Of a stretch of DNA of 64,000 nucleotides, positions 26,778-35,595 are shown piece by piece. The stretch's first letter is position 1, and every line of letters starts with the position of its first letter. The notes beneath the pieces are model-generated. The model saw only the letters and a program-made list of their open reading frames with translations, searched no databases and was not told where the DNA came from. The position numbers and the translations under genes were made by a program. Source of the stretch: Bacteroidota bacterium (GTDB lineage Bacteria > Bacteroidota > Bacteroidia > Chitinophagales > Chitinophagaceae); NCBI GenBank assembly GCA_023437225.1, contig JAEZGS010000016.1, positions 62,001 through 126,000 of the forward strand, read 5' to 3'.

Positions 26778-28067
26778 ATGCATTTTGATAATACCATAGA
26801 ATTCGCGAAGGCACTCGATGCTGCTGATCCTCTAAGAGCATTCCGAAATAAATTCATCATTCCTAAAAATGATGATGGACGAGAGAAGATATATTTTCTT
26901 GGTAATTCACTCGGATTGCAACCAATCTCTGCATCAGGCGAGATAACGAAAGTGCTAGGGGAATGGGCACAAAAAGGGGTCGAAAGTTTTTTTGAAGGCG
27001 ATCAACCCTGGATGTCATTGCACGATCAATTGACGCCAGCGATGGCACAGGTGGTGGGTGCACTGCCAGAAGAAATTGTGATCATGAATCAACTTACGGT
27101 GAACCTGCATCTGATGCTTGCGAGCTTTTATCGTCCGCAGGGGATTCGTCGGAAGATACTTTGTGAGGCAGGCGCATTCCCGAGTGATCAATACATGTTA
27201 CGAACACATCTTCAAACATTTGGTTTGGATCCGGATTCCGAACTGATTGAAGTGCCCGCAGATGCTCATACTCAACTTATCAATGAGGAGAAGCTGATCA
27301 ATACGATCTATGAACTGGCTGATCAACTTGCACTTGTGCTGGTTGGCGGAGTGAACTACTACACAGGTCAGGTACTCCCGATGCAACGTATAACCCAGGC
27401 GGCCCACGCCGTTGGGGCGAAAGCAGGCTTTGATCTTGCGCACGCGGCTGGAAATACTGCGTTGCACTTGCACGATTGGAAAGTTGATTTCGCGTGCTGG
27501 TGTAATTATAAATATCTGAATTGCGGACCCGGTGCAGTAGCTACGGTATATATCCATCAACGCTATCATAACGATGACTCGATTCCGCGCCTTGGCGGAT
27601 GGTGGGGACAAAATAAGCAGCGAAGGTTTTTGATGGAGAAAGAATTTGATCCCATCCGCACCGCGGAAGGCTGGCAGGTAAGTACTCCATCAATCCCTAT
27701 GTACGCATTGTGTAAGGCTTCCTTGGAAATTTTTGAACAGGCAGGGATTGAGCGCCTCATTGATAAAAGCAGATTGATGAGTGCCTACATGCATTTCTTA
27801 CTCAATGATCTTAACCACAGGCACCCAGGCAGCTTAAACATCCTTACACCCGCAGATCCTCAACAACATGGAGCGCAGGTTTCTATTTACATGTTGCGCG
27901 ATGGCCGGAAAATATTCGATGATCTCACCAGGAGTGGAATTTTTTGCGACTGGCGCGAACCAAACGTGATTCGCGTTGCGCCTGTACCATTATACAATAC
28001 GTTTGAGGAAATCTGGAGTTTCTGCAGAACATTATCTTTGTTGCATGACAAGGGAGCAATTAGTTGA
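26778..28067 (+). CDS. kynU: kynureninase
   Basis: PLP enzyme that cleaves kynurenine or 3-hydroxykynurenine to (3-hydroxy)anthranilate and alanine. The 429-residue protein carries FLGNSLGLQP, the EAGAFPSDQYM segment, GFDLAHAAGN and the PLP-Lys motif CWCNYKYLNCGPGA, with GGWWGQNKQRRFLM downstream. Length is normal. The remaining kynurenine pathway genes are not in this window. The next gene, pyrF, overlaps its last 23 bp and has its own promoter inside this coding sequence. Confidence 0.95.
   Translation: MHFDNTIEFAKALDAADPLRAFRNKFIIPKNDDGREKIYFLGNSLGLQPISASGEITKVLGEWAQKGVESFFEGDQPWMSLHDQLTPAMAQVVGALPEEIVIMNQLTVNLHLMLASFYRPQGIRRKILCEAGAFPSDQYMLRTHLQTFGLDPDSELIEVPADAHTQLINEEKLINTIYELADQLALVLVGGVNYYTGQVLPMQRITQAAHAVGAKAGFDLAHAAGNTALHLHDWKVDFACWCNYKYLNCGPGAVATVYIHQRYHNDDSIPRLGGWWGQNKQRRFLMEKEFDPIRTAEGWQVSTPSIPMYALCKASLEIFEQAGIERLIDKSRLMSAYMHFLLNDLNHRHPGSLNILTPADPQQHGAQVSIYMLRDGRKIFDDLTRSGIFCDWREPNVIRVAPVPLYNTFEEIWSFCRTLSLLHDKGAIS
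28033..28040 (+). promoter_or_regulatory. predicted -7 box for pyrF, leaderless, inside kynU
   Basis: TATCTTTG within the last codons of kynU, 4 nt before the pyrF ATG at 28045. It explains why pyrF starts there rather than at an upstream in-frame codon. Confidence 0.6.
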
Positions 28068-28857
28068 ACAAATAAAGACGAAGGGCAATTATTTATGTGT
28101 AGGTCTTGATTCGGAGATCGAAAAAATTCCGCATCATCTTAGAGGACAAAAAGATCCTGTATTTGAATTCAATAAGCAGATCATTGACGCTACCAAAGAC
28201 CATTGCGTAAGCTATAAGATCAATACCGCTTTTTATGAAGCAAACGGCTTGAAAGGATGGGAAACTTTGGAGAAAACGATCAATTATATTCCTTCAACTC
28301 ACTTTAGAATTGCCGATGCAAAGCGTGGGGATATTGGAAATACATCTGCACAATATGCTAAGGCATTCTTTGAAACGATGCCTTTCGATGCGATCACAGT
28401 AGCACCGTACATGGGTTCGGACAGTGTGCGGCCATTTCTTGAATACGAAAACAAATGGACCATAATACTTGGACTCACCTCAAATCCCGGATCTGCCGAT
28501 TTTGAAATGCAGAAACTTGGCGAGGAGTTCTTATATGAGAGAGTTCTTCGGACGGCAGCAGCGTGGGGCTCCGCATCTAACACCATGTTCGTTATCGGCG
28601 CAACCCATCCACAATGGTTTGAGAAGATACGTGAAATAACTCCCCATCATTTTTATCTCGTGCCGGGTGTTGGTGCACAGGGTGGCAGTTTGCAGGACAT
28701 TTCCCATAAAGCAATGAATGAAGATTGCGGCTTACTGGTTAATGCGAGTCGCGCTATCATTTTCGCCGGCAGCGGTGAAAATTTTGCGGAGTTGGCTGCG
28801 GAACGCTCAAAGGCGTACGCGCAGGAAATGTCCGGATATGTTTCAAAGCTTTCATGA
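28045..28857 (+). CDS. pyrF: orotidine 5'-phosphate decarboxylase
   Basis: Last step of UMP synthesis. The 270-residue protein is the PyrF subfamily 2 type (~270 aa). It starts LVEQIKTKGNYLCVGLDSE, with the catalytic charged network in RIADAKRGDIGNTSAQYA (Asp-x-Lys-x-x-Asp) and the phosphate loop near VPGVGAQGG. Start at 28045 gives the family N-terminus; an open frame back to 27976 is only the shadow of kynU. Confidence 0.95.
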   Translation: MTREQLVEQIKTKGNYLCVGLDSEIEKIPHHLRGQKDPVFEFNKQIIDATKDHCVSYKINTAFYEANGLKGWETLEKTINYIPSTHFRIADAKRGDIGNTSAQYAKAFFETMPFDAITVAPYMGSDSVRPFLEYENKWTIILGLTSNPGSADFEMQKLGEEFLYERVLRTAAAWGSASNTMFVIGATHPQWFEKIREITPHHFYLVPGVGAQGGSLQDISHKAMNEDCGLLVNASRAIIFAGSGENFAELAAERSKAYAQEMSGYVSKLS

Positions 28858-28935
28858 TTCAGCGATGCCTCACCAGGTGGGAGCTGGATACCAAGGGAAT
28901 GGGTGAAATGAGTATCTTGTCGGCAAACCTTCATC

Positions 28936-29364
28936 ATGACATCGCTTATCATTCGTCCGCTGGTTGCAATCGGGCTCCTGTTATGCCTGCATAATTCCGC
29001 AAGCGCTCAACAGAAAGGAGATTCAGCAGCAACAAAGGAAAGTTTCAAAACTCCCGCCCCGAAAATGAAACAGTATTTTTTCGTAATGCTTACGAAAGGT
29101 ACCAATCGAACACATGATTCTACTACTGCTGCGCAGATACAAAAAGGACATATGGACAATATGCAGCGACTGGCAGACCAGGGAAAACTGATAGTTGCCG
29201 GGCCCTTTGGTGATGATGGTAACTGGAGGGGAATTTTTATAATGGATGTGCCAACAAAAGAAGAAGCGGAGCGTTTGCTGCAAACTGACCCTGCAGTAGC
29301 AGCGGGTCGTTTGAGTTATGAGATACATCCCTGGTGGACCATGCAAAATTGCGTATTTAAGTAG
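28936..29364 (+). CDS. exported YciI-like protein
   Basis: A 142-residue protein with an N-terminal signal peptide (about residues 1-24, ending NSASAQ), then a YciI/YCII domain (~45-138). The domain shows YFFVMLTKGTNRTHD, QKGHMDNMQRLADQGKLIVAGPFGDDG and IFIMDVPTKEEAERLLQTDP. The conserved YCII His is in KGHMDN. YciI domains are usually cytoplasmic, so an exported copy is unusual. Role unknown. Confidence 0.85.
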   Translation: MTSLIIRPLVAIGLLLCLHNSASAQQKGDSAATKESFKTPAPKMKQYFFVMLTKGTNRTHDSTTAAQIQKGHMDNMQRLADQGKLIVAGPFGDDGNWRGIFIMDVPTKEEAERLLQTDPAVAAGRLSYEIHPWWTMQNCVFK

Positions 29365-29376
29365 CACTCCCACTTT

Positions 29377-29411
29377 CAATTGTCAATTCTCATTTCTCAA
29401 TTTCGTTATTC
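29377..29411. repeat. degenerate heptad repeat before gcdH
   Basis: Five 7-bp units of CAATTCT/CATTTCT type ending just upstream of the gcdH -7 box; similar in style to the arrays at 23344 and 56600. Confidence 0.6.
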
Positions 29412-29414
29412 GCT

Positions 29415-29422
29415 TACATTTG
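29415..29422 (+). promoter_or_regulatory. predicted -7 box for gcdH
   Basis: TACATTTG, exact match, 14 nt before the ATG at 29437. Confidence 0.55.
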
Positions 29423-29436
29423 AAAAAACATACACC

Positions 29437-30621
29437 ATGACTGCCAGGACAGATCAGTTCGTAAGCCCGGATTATTTTTTTCTTGATGAGTTGCTTACTG
29501 AAGAGCAGAAAATGATCAGAGACACGGTTCGTGCTTATGTTAAGAAAGAGATATCGCCTATCATTGAAGACTACGCACAAAGAGCAGAGTTTCCACAGCA
29601 GGTAGTAAAGCAACTCGGAGAACTTGGTTGCTTCGGACCTACCGTGCCGGTAGAATACGGTGGCGGAGGTTTGGATTATATCAGTTACGGTTTGATGATG
29701 CAGGAACTGGAGCGGGGCGACAGTGGCATACGTTCAACTGCGTCGGTTCAGGGATCGCTTGTAATGTTTCCAATTAATGAATATGGCAGTGAAGAGCAAA
29801 AGCAAAAGTTCTTGCCAAAGCTTGCATCGGGTGAATGGCTAGGGTGTTTTGGCTTAACCGAACCTGATCATGGATCCAATCCCGCAGGCATGATCACCAA
29901 TTTTCGTGATGCAGGAGATCATGTCATTCTCAATGGTTCAAAAATGTGGATCAGTAATGCACCGTTCTCGCAGGTAGCGGTGGTGTGGGCAAAGAATGAA
30001 GCAGGCGAAGTACATGGATTGATAGTCGAGCGCGGAATGGAAGGATTCAGCACTCCAACGACACACGGTAAATGGAGTCTTCGTGCAAGCGCAACAGGCG
30101 AACTCGTTTTTGATAACGTTAAGGTGCCGAAAGAAAACATTCTTCCGAAAGTCAAAGGGATGCGCGGACCGCTAAGCTGCCTTACCCGCGCACGGTATGG
30201 CATCGCCTGGGGCTCCGTAGGTGCCGCGATGGATTGCTATGATACGGCATTGCGATACAGCAGGGAGAGAGAGCAATTTGGTAAACCTATTGGTGCTTTC
30301 CAATTGCAGCAAAAGAAGCTAGCGGAAATGATCACCGAGATCACTAAAGCGCAATTACTAAACTGGCGACTTGGAGTATTGATGGATCAACACAGGGCTA
30401 CACCACAACAAGTGTCGATGGCCAAACGAAATGGCTGTGAGATCGCAACAAACATCGCACGTGACGCGCGCCAGATGCTGGGCGGGATGGGTATCACAGG
30501 AGAATACCCAATCATGCGTCATATGATGAACCTCGAAAGTGTGATCACATACGAGGGCACACACGATATTCACCTGCTGATCACCGGCATGGATGTTACG
30601 GGTATTAATTCGTTTTCATAA
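29437..30621 (+). CDS. gcdH: glutaryl-CoA dehydrogenase-like acyl-CoA dehydrogenase
   Basis: A 394-residue flavoprotein closest to glutaryl-CoA dehydrogenase, which oxidises and decarboxylates glutaryl-CoA to crotonyl-CoA in lysine/tryptophan breakdown. Visible are CFGLTEPDHGSNPAGM, MWISNAPFSQVAVVWAK, the subfamily stretch CLTRARYGIAWGSVGAAMDC, YSREREQFGKPIGAFQLQQ and the catalytic Glu in TYEGTHDIHLL. The ATG at 29437 follows the -7 box; an upstream in-frame start at 29380 lies in repeat sequence and is rejected. Confidence 0.9.
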   Translation: MTARTDQFVSPDYFFLDELLTEEQKMIRDTVRAYVKKEISPIIEDYAQRAEFPQQVVKQLGELGCFGPTVPVEYGGGGLDYISYGLMMQELERGDSGIRSTASVQGSLVMFPINEYGSEEQKQKFLPKLASGEWLGCFGLTEPDHGSNPAGMITNFRDAGDHVILNGSKMWISNAPFSQVAVVWAKNEAGEVHGLIVERGMEGFSTPTTHGKWSLRASATGELVFDNVKVPKENILPKVKGMRGPLSCLTRARYGIAWGSVGAAMDCYDTALRYSREREQFGKPIGAFQLQQKKLAEMITEITKAQLLNWRLGVLMDQHRATPQQVSMAKRNGCEIATNIARDARQMLGGMGITGEYPIMRHMMNLESVITYEGTHDIHLLITGMDVTGINSFS

Positions 30622-30642
30622 GCTCACCATACAATTCGTGAC

Positions 30643-31152
30643 ATGAGAATATTTTTGATCGGATTTATGGGCTGCGGTAAGACGCACTGGGGAAAACAAC
30701 TGGCAGCACTGCTGAAGATTCCCTTTATCGATCTCGATCAAAAGATTGAAGAGAACGAAAGGCAGACTGTTTCTGAAATTTTTAGCGAAAACGGAGAAGA
30801 ATATTTCCGGATGGCAGAAAAACAGATGCTTGACCAAATGATCGATGAAAACGTTTCTATGGTACTTTCAGTAGGAGGCGGCACACCCTGTTTTTTCAAT
30901 AACATCGACCTGATGAAAAAAAAGGGGACAGTTGTATGGCTCAATACACACGTAGATCTGCTGTTGCAGCGTTTATTGAACGGAAAGCAGGAGCGGCCTT
31001 TGATTCGCGACTTAAGTGACCACGAATTGAAGAGCTACATAGTAAAGAAACTTAACGAAAGGAAAATGTATTATGAGCAGGCGAACGTTGTTATCGACAA
31101 TGAAAGCAGTATAACGCCCTCGCAGTTCATACAAACAATATTACATGCATAA
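30643..31152 (+). CDS. aroK: shikimate kinase
   Basis: Phosphorylates shikimate in aromatic biosynthesis. The 169-residue NMP-kinase fold has Walker A GFMGCGKTHWG, the shikimate-binding FIDLDQKIEE, EEYFRMAEKQML, the second motif SVGGGTPC and the lid RPLIRDL. It lies 24 kb from the main aromatic cluster and follows gcdH by 21 bp. The next gene overlaps its end by 8 bp. Confidence 0.95.
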   Translation: MRIFLIGFMGCGKTHWGKQLAALLKIPFIDLDQKIEENERQTVSEIFSENGEEYFRMAEKQMLDQMIDENVSMVLSVGGGTPCFFNNIDLMKKKGTVVWLNTHVDLLLQRLLNGKQERPLIRDLSDHELKSYIVKKLNERKMYYEQANVVIDNESSITPSQFIQTILHA

Positions 31153-31558
31153 ACAACTTATACGCATCGGTGCAGTAATGGCATTTCTTGCAATTGCCTT
31201 TGGAGCGTTCGGTGCGCATCGATTGAAGGATCTTGTGTCTGCAGAGTCAGTGGCTGTCTTTGATACAGGTGCCAGGTACATGATCTATCATTCAATAGCA
31301 ATCATCATTGCCGGAATTCTCTATCAATATTTTTCAAACCGGTCAGTCGTATATGCAGGCTACTCTTTTGTTGCGGGCATCGTCCTTTTTTCCGGATCTC
31401 TCTATCTCATGACATTCTTCAAAGCACAGGGCGTGGTCGGAATAAGCGGCATTGGTATCATTACTCCAATCGGGGGATTGTTGTTTCTGTTGGGGTGGTT
31501 GTTACTGTTGATTGGAACGTTTAAAAAGTCGGCCAATTATAGCACCAGGCACAGTTGA
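31145..31558 (+). CDS. DUF423 membrane protein (YgdD-like)
   Basis: A 137-residue protein with four transmembrane helices. DUF423 hallmarks are FGAFGAHRLKDLVSAE near residue 20, TGARYMIYHSIAIIIAG near 43 and the final GITPIGGLLFLLGWLLL. Function unknown across the family. It overlaps aroK by 8 bp, so it is cotranscribed with it. Confidence 0.88.
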   Translation: MHKQLIRIGAVMAFLAIAFGAFGAHRLKDLVSAESVAVFDTGARYMIYHSIAIIIAGILYQYFSNRSVVYAGYSFVAGIVLFSGSLYLMTFFKAQGVVGISGIGIITPIGGLLFLLGWLLLLIGTFKKSANYSTRHS

Positions 31559-31575
31559 TTGCATACGCTAATTCT

Positions 31576-31583
31576 TATTTTTG
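31576..31583 (+). promoter_or_regulatory. predicted -7 box for ftsK, leaderless
   Basis: TATTTTTG followed by TACC and the ATG at 31588. Confidence 0.62.
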
Positions 31584-31587
31584 TACC

Positions 31588-34200
31588 ATGGCCAACCGAT
31601 TGAAAACCCCCAAAAAGCCGAAGCCCGATCCAGAGAAGTTGAAACCTGAGGCGGAAGAGAAGGTTACTGTGCAGGAGATTGTGAAGGACGAGCGGACACA
31701 CAAGATCGGGGGAACCCTGTCGTTGCTCATTTGCCTGCTGCTTTTCGTTGCATTTACTTCATACCTGTTCACCTGGAGACAAGACCAGGATAAGGTGTTC
31801 AATGGTGCTTCCATTCTTGATCCTTCAACGGATATTCGCACCGAAAATCTCCTCGGGAATCTCGGGGCATATATATCTCATCAGTTTTTTTATAATGGTT
31901 TCGGCATTGCATCCTATCTTTTTTGTACACTGTTTTTCGTGATAGGGATCAACGGACTTGCAGGGAGGAAGATTTTTTCCATCTGGCGAAATATCCGCTA
32001 TCTGATTGCCGGTTTGATATTTTTCAGTGTGGCCGCTTCATTTGTTTTTCCAGCCAGCCAGTTTCCATGGGGAGGTGCTGTAGGAGACGTATCCAGCGAA
32101 TGGCTAACACGTTTTCTCGGGTGGCTCGGGACGGCGGCACTGCTAACCGTCGCAGGATTCGCTTATTTCATCTGGAGGTTTAACCCGGTTTTCGAAATAC
32201 CAGATCGTAAGGTGCGTGCAACCCCGGCGGCGTCAGCGGCTATCGACGAAAATGAACCTTCAATAACTCCCTTGAGCGACGAGGAGCCAGAGCCTGAGAA
32301 TCTTGAATCGTCCGCAACAACGAGTAGTGTCCCTTTGAAGGGAAATTCATTGAAAGGAACCAAGGGTGGTCCTGTTGTGATTATGCCGCCGGTGGAACCC
32401 ACACCTTCATCAAACTTTCAATTAATAGAAAAAGAGCCATTTCCACATATCAACTTTCCTGATGATCCGGAATATGAGGAAGCGCTGGAAGACCAGGAGG
32501 AAAATGAGGTTGCGGTTGAAGAGCCCGCCCTTCCGGCAAAACCTTTTGAGCCAGAGCCCTTACCTGCATTGCCGTCGGGGAGATTTGTGAATCCTCCCGC
32601 GAAGGGGTCTGCCGATGATTTGGAATTGGAAATCAAGACTGTTGCAGATGAGACCGAAGAAGAAATTGTAACTCCGGTTAAAAAGTTGGAGCTGGAGCCT
32701 TATGAGCCTACCCTCGATCTTCGTGATTACAAATACCCCAGCCTCGATATCCTCGAAACCCATGGTAGTGAAAAGATCGTTCACGATCCCGCTGAACTTG
32801 AAGCCAATAAAAAGCAGATCATTAGCACGCTTGAAAATTACGACATCACCATACAGAAAATCAGCGCAACCGTTGGCCCTACTGTTACATTGTATGAGAT
32901 CGTACCTGCTCCCGGTGTGCGGATATCGCGAATAAAAAATCTTGAAGATGATATCGCACTGAGCCTTGCTGCGCTTGGCATCAGGATCATCGCCCCAATT
33001 CCCGGAAAGGGCACTATAGGTATTGAAGTGCCCAATGTTAAGAAGACAGTAGTAAGTATGAAGACCCTGCTCGCTTCTGAGAAATTCCAGAACAACAGTT
33101 TTAGCCTTCCTATCGCTATCGGTAAAAAGATTGACAACGAGAATTTTATAGTGGATCTTACAACAATGCCACATCTTCTTATGGCAGGAGCCACGGGGCA
33201 GGGTAAGTCAGTAGGACTTAACGCGATACTTGTATCGCTTCTCTACAAGAAGCACCCGTCGCAATTGAAGCTGGTATTGGTCGATCCAAAAAAAGTGGAG
33301 TTGAGTTTGTACCGGACGATAGAAAAACATTTTCTTGCCAAGCTGCCGGGAGAAGATGAGGCCATCATTACCGATACAAAAAAAGTGATCAATACATTGA
33401 ATGCACTTTGTATCGAGATGGATAATCGTTACGATTTACTCAAAGAAGCAGGATCCCGTAACATCCGCGAGTATAATGAGAAATTTATCAGGCGCAAACT
33501 TAATCCCGAAAAAGGTCACCAGTTCCTGCCTTTCATTGTGTTAGTGGTCGATGAATTTGCCGATCTCATCATGACGGCAGGCAAGGAGATCGAAATGCCT
33601 ATCGCCCGCCTGGCACAGCTTGCACGTGCAGTTGGTATACATCTTATCATTGCTACGCAACGACCATCAGTGAACATTATAACAGGTACCATCAAAGCAA
33701 ACTTCCCGGCGCGTATAGCATTCAAGGTCTCATCAAAAATTGACTCGCGGACAATACTTGATACAGGCGGCGCAGAACAACTCATCGGTAAGGGAGATAT
33801 GCTGATCTCATACAATGGCGAGCTGACTCGCCTTCAGTGTGCATTCGTTGATACACCAGAGGTTGAGGAGATCTGCGATTTCATCGGCGATCAGCGGGGT
33901 TATCCACAGGCATTCTTATTGCCTGAATACGTTGATGAGCGGGAACTGGAAGGTAAAGAGTTCGATATGGGGGACCGCGATTCGCTGTTCGAGGATGCAG
34001 CCCGTATTATTGTTCAAAACCAGGTGGGGTCAACGTCACTGTTGCAGCGAAGAATGAAATTAGGTTACAATCGTGCAGGCCGCCTGATGGACCAGCTTGA
34101 AGCTGCCGGCATTGTTGGGCCAAGCCAGGGAAGCAAGGCAAGGGAAGTACTGATCAAAACAGAAATGGACCTGGAGCAGCATCTCCAGGCACTCGGTTAG
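31588..34200 (+). CDS. ftsK: DNA translocase FtsK/SpoIIIE
   Basis: Septal DNA pump that clears and aligns chromosome termini at division. The 870-residue protein has a basic N-terminus (KTPKKPKPDPEK), four membrane helices (~40-180), a long acidic Pro/Glu linker (~200-400), and the alpha/beta motor (~420-780) with Walker A MAGATGQGKS, Walker B VLVVDEFADL and the conserved PIARLAQLARAVGIHLIIATQRPS. The C-terminal gamma winged helix (SLLQRRMKLGYNRAGRLMD) recognises orienting sequences. The ATG at 31588 is fixed by the -7 box 4 nt upstream; 11 extra in-frame codons upstream are rejected. Confidence 0.95.
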   Translation: MANRLKTPKKPKPDPEKLKPEAEEKVTVQEIVKDERTHKIGGTLSLLICLLLFVAFTSYLFTWRQDQDKVFNGASILDPSTDIRTENLLGNLGAYISHQFFYNGFGIASYLFCTLFFVIGINGLAGRKIFSIWRNIRYLIAGLIFFSVAASFVFPASQFPWGGAVGDVSSEWLTRFLGWLGTAALLTVAGFAYFIWRFNPVFEIPDRKVRATPAASAAIDENEPSITPLSDEEPEPENLESSATTSSVPLKGNSLKGTKGGPVVIMPPVEPTPSSNFQLIEKEPFPHINFPDDPEYEEALEDQEENEVAVEEPALPAKPFEPEPLPALPSGRFVNPPAKGSADDLELEIKTVADETEEEIVTPVKKLELEPYEPTLDLRDYKYPSLDILETHGSEKIVHDPAELEANKKQIISTLENYDITIQKISATVGPTVTLYEIVPAPGVRISRIKNLEDDIALSLAALGIRIIAPIPGKGTIGIEVPNVKKTVVSMKTLLASEKFQNNSFSLPIAIGKKIDNENFIVDLTTMPHLLMAGATGQGKSVGLNAILVSLLYKKHPSQLKLVLVDPKKVELSLYRTIEKHFLAKLPGEDEAIITDTKKVINTLNALCIEMDNRYDLLKEAGSRNIREYNEKFIRRKLNPEKGHQFLPFIVLVVDEFADLIMTAGKEIEMPIARLAQLARAVGIHLIIATQRPSVNIITGTIKANFPARIAFKVSSKIDSRTILDTGGAEQLIGKGDMLISYNGELTRLQCAFVDTPEVEEICDFIGDQRGYPQAFLLPEYVDERELEGKEFDMGDRDSLFEDAARIIVQNQVGSTSLLQRRMKLGYNRAGRLMDQLEAAGIVGPSQGSKAREVLIKTEMDLEQHLQALG

Positions 34201-34273
34201 ATATTTGTTAATGTACCCTTGCAGGTAAACTCATAGCCATCCAATCAAGTCTACTGTTTGCCGCTCAAACCAA

Positions 34274-34281
34274 TATCTTTG
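34274..34281 (+). promoter_or_regulatory. predicted -7 box for the LolA-like gene
   Basis: TATCTTTG, exact match, 27 nt before the ATG at 34309. Confidence 0.55.
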
Positions 34282-34308
34282 CGGCACTTTATTACTAAAC
34301 ACAGGAAT

Positions 34309-34956
34309 ATGAAGAAATTTTTCTTAGGTTTTGGTTTTATGGTTTTGGCTCTCGCGGGTGTAGCACAGGGAAGTGATCCGGCGGCAAAAAAGATCCTTGA
34401 TGCAGTAAGTGCTAAGTTCAAGACTTATAAGGCTATTCAATCTTCTTTTACCCTTAAGATAGAAGACGGGAAGGGTAAGATCCAGGGCGTTAAGAAAGGC
34501 ACGGTTTACATGAAAGGACCAAAATATCGTGTGAATATAACTGGCCAGGACATTTATTGCGATGGCAAAAATATATGGACCTATGACCACGCGTCAAATG
34601 AAGTAACCATCACCACACTTGATCCTTCCGGAACCTCCATCACACCACAGAAGCTGTTCACGAATTTTTATGACAAAGACTTCCTGTATAAGCTCAATGG
34701 CGAAAAGAAAGAAGGAACCAGGGTACTCCAGGAAATCGAAATGACACCCACTGATAAAAAGAAGTTATTCCATAAAGTATACGTTCTGGTCGACAAAAAA
34801 AACCAGACGATTTACAGTACAAGAGTATTGGAGAAAAATGGCAATAAATATTCATACACTGTCAACACAATGAATGGAAGTGCTCCTGTGCCGGATGCAA
34901 CTTTCATGTTTGACAAGAAGAAGTTTCCAGGCGTTGAGGAGGTTGATCTTCGATGA
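34309..34956 (+). CDS. lolA: LolA-like outer membrane lipoprotein carrier
   Basis: A 215-residue periplasmic protein: signal peptide (about 1-20, ending AGVAQG) and a LolA half-barrel (KKILDAVSAKFKTYKAIQSSFTLKI, GTVYMKGPKYRVNI, YCDGKNIWTYDHASNEVTI). LolA carries lipoproteins from the inner to the outer membrane. The ATG at 34309 starts the signal peptide; an upstream in-frame codon at 34258 is rejected. It follows ftsK, as I recall for many Bacteroidetes, but has its own promoter and a strong terminator. Confidence 0.9.
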   Translation: MKKFFLGFGFMVLALAGVAQGSDPAAKKILDAVSAKFKTYKAIQSSFTLKIEDGKGKIQGVKKGTVYMKGPKYRVNITGQDIYCDGKNIWTYDHASNEVTITTLDPSGTSITPQKLFTNFYDKDFLYKLNGEKKEGTRVLQEIEMTPTDKKKLFHKVYVLVDKKNQTIYSTRVLEKNGNKYSYTVNTMNGSAPVPDATFMFDKKKFPGVEEVDLR

Positions 34957-34980
34957 TTTGGAAAGGATGCAAAATTTATT

Positions 34981-35012
34981 ACGGTTCGGCCATTGGTCGG
35001 ACCGTTTTTTTA
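34981..35012 (+). terminator. intrinsic terminator after lolA
   Basis: An 11-bp stem with two G-U pairs (34981-34991 with 34995-35005), a 3-nt loop and seven T. It overlaps the 3' end of the convergent ubiX by a few bases. Confidence 0.9.
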
Positions 35013-35576
35013 TTGCTCATTTGAACCCCAGCGATAAGATTGGACCGTGAAGCCAGCAAGATCAAGAACCCTGTCGACCACAGTGAGGGCAACTTCTTCA
35101 ATCGACGCAGGTCTGCTGTAAAACGATGGGGTAGCCGGGCATATGATGCCACCAGCGAGGGTTATTGCCTCCATGTTTCGAATATGAATAAGGTTGTAAG
35201 GTGTTTCGCGCACAACGCAAATGAGCTTACGCCGCTCTTTAAGAATTACATCAGCTGCCCGGGTGATCAGGTCGTTCGAGATGCTCCCGGCAACCCGTCC
35301 CAACACGCCCATGCTACATGGTGCGATGATCATGGTATCATACTGGCCCGAACCGGATGCAAAAGGCGCCATGAAATCCTGGTTGTCGTAAAATGGTGCA
35401 TCAATTTGTTCGAAGCTAGCCCCTCCCAATTCTGTTGACCAAACTACCTTTGCATTGTCGGTCATTACTATTGCGAGCTGGCTCCATTGATCAGGGATCT
35501 GATTAAGGCGCTTGACTAATAACTGTGGATAAATCGAACCGCTTGCACCGCTGACCGCCAGAACAATTTTTCGCAT
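35010..35576 (-). CDS. ubiX: UbiX-family flavin prenyltransferase
   Basis: A 188-residue flavoprotein that prenylates FMN to make the cofactor of UbiD-type decarboxylases. Motifs: VLAVSGASGSIYPQLL (FMN-binding), APFASGSGQYDTMIIAPCSMG, and the C-terminal PLP-free active-site region LICVVRETPYNLIHIRNMEAIT with PATPSFYSRP. Length is typical. No ubiD gene is nearby. It is divergent from the thioredoxin-like gene, 19 bp apart. Confidence 0.93.
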   Translation of the reverse strand: MRKIVLAVSGASGSIYPQLLVKRLNQIPDQWSQLAIVMTDNAKVVWSTELGGASFEQIDAPFYDNQDFMAPFASGSGQYDTMIIAPCSMGVLGRVAGSISNDLITRAADVILKERRKLICVVRETPYNLIHIRNMEAITLAGGIICPATPSFYSRPASIEEVALTVVDRVLDLAGFTVQSYRWGSNEQ

Positions 35577-35595
35577 TGATTTCAGTTATTTGATT

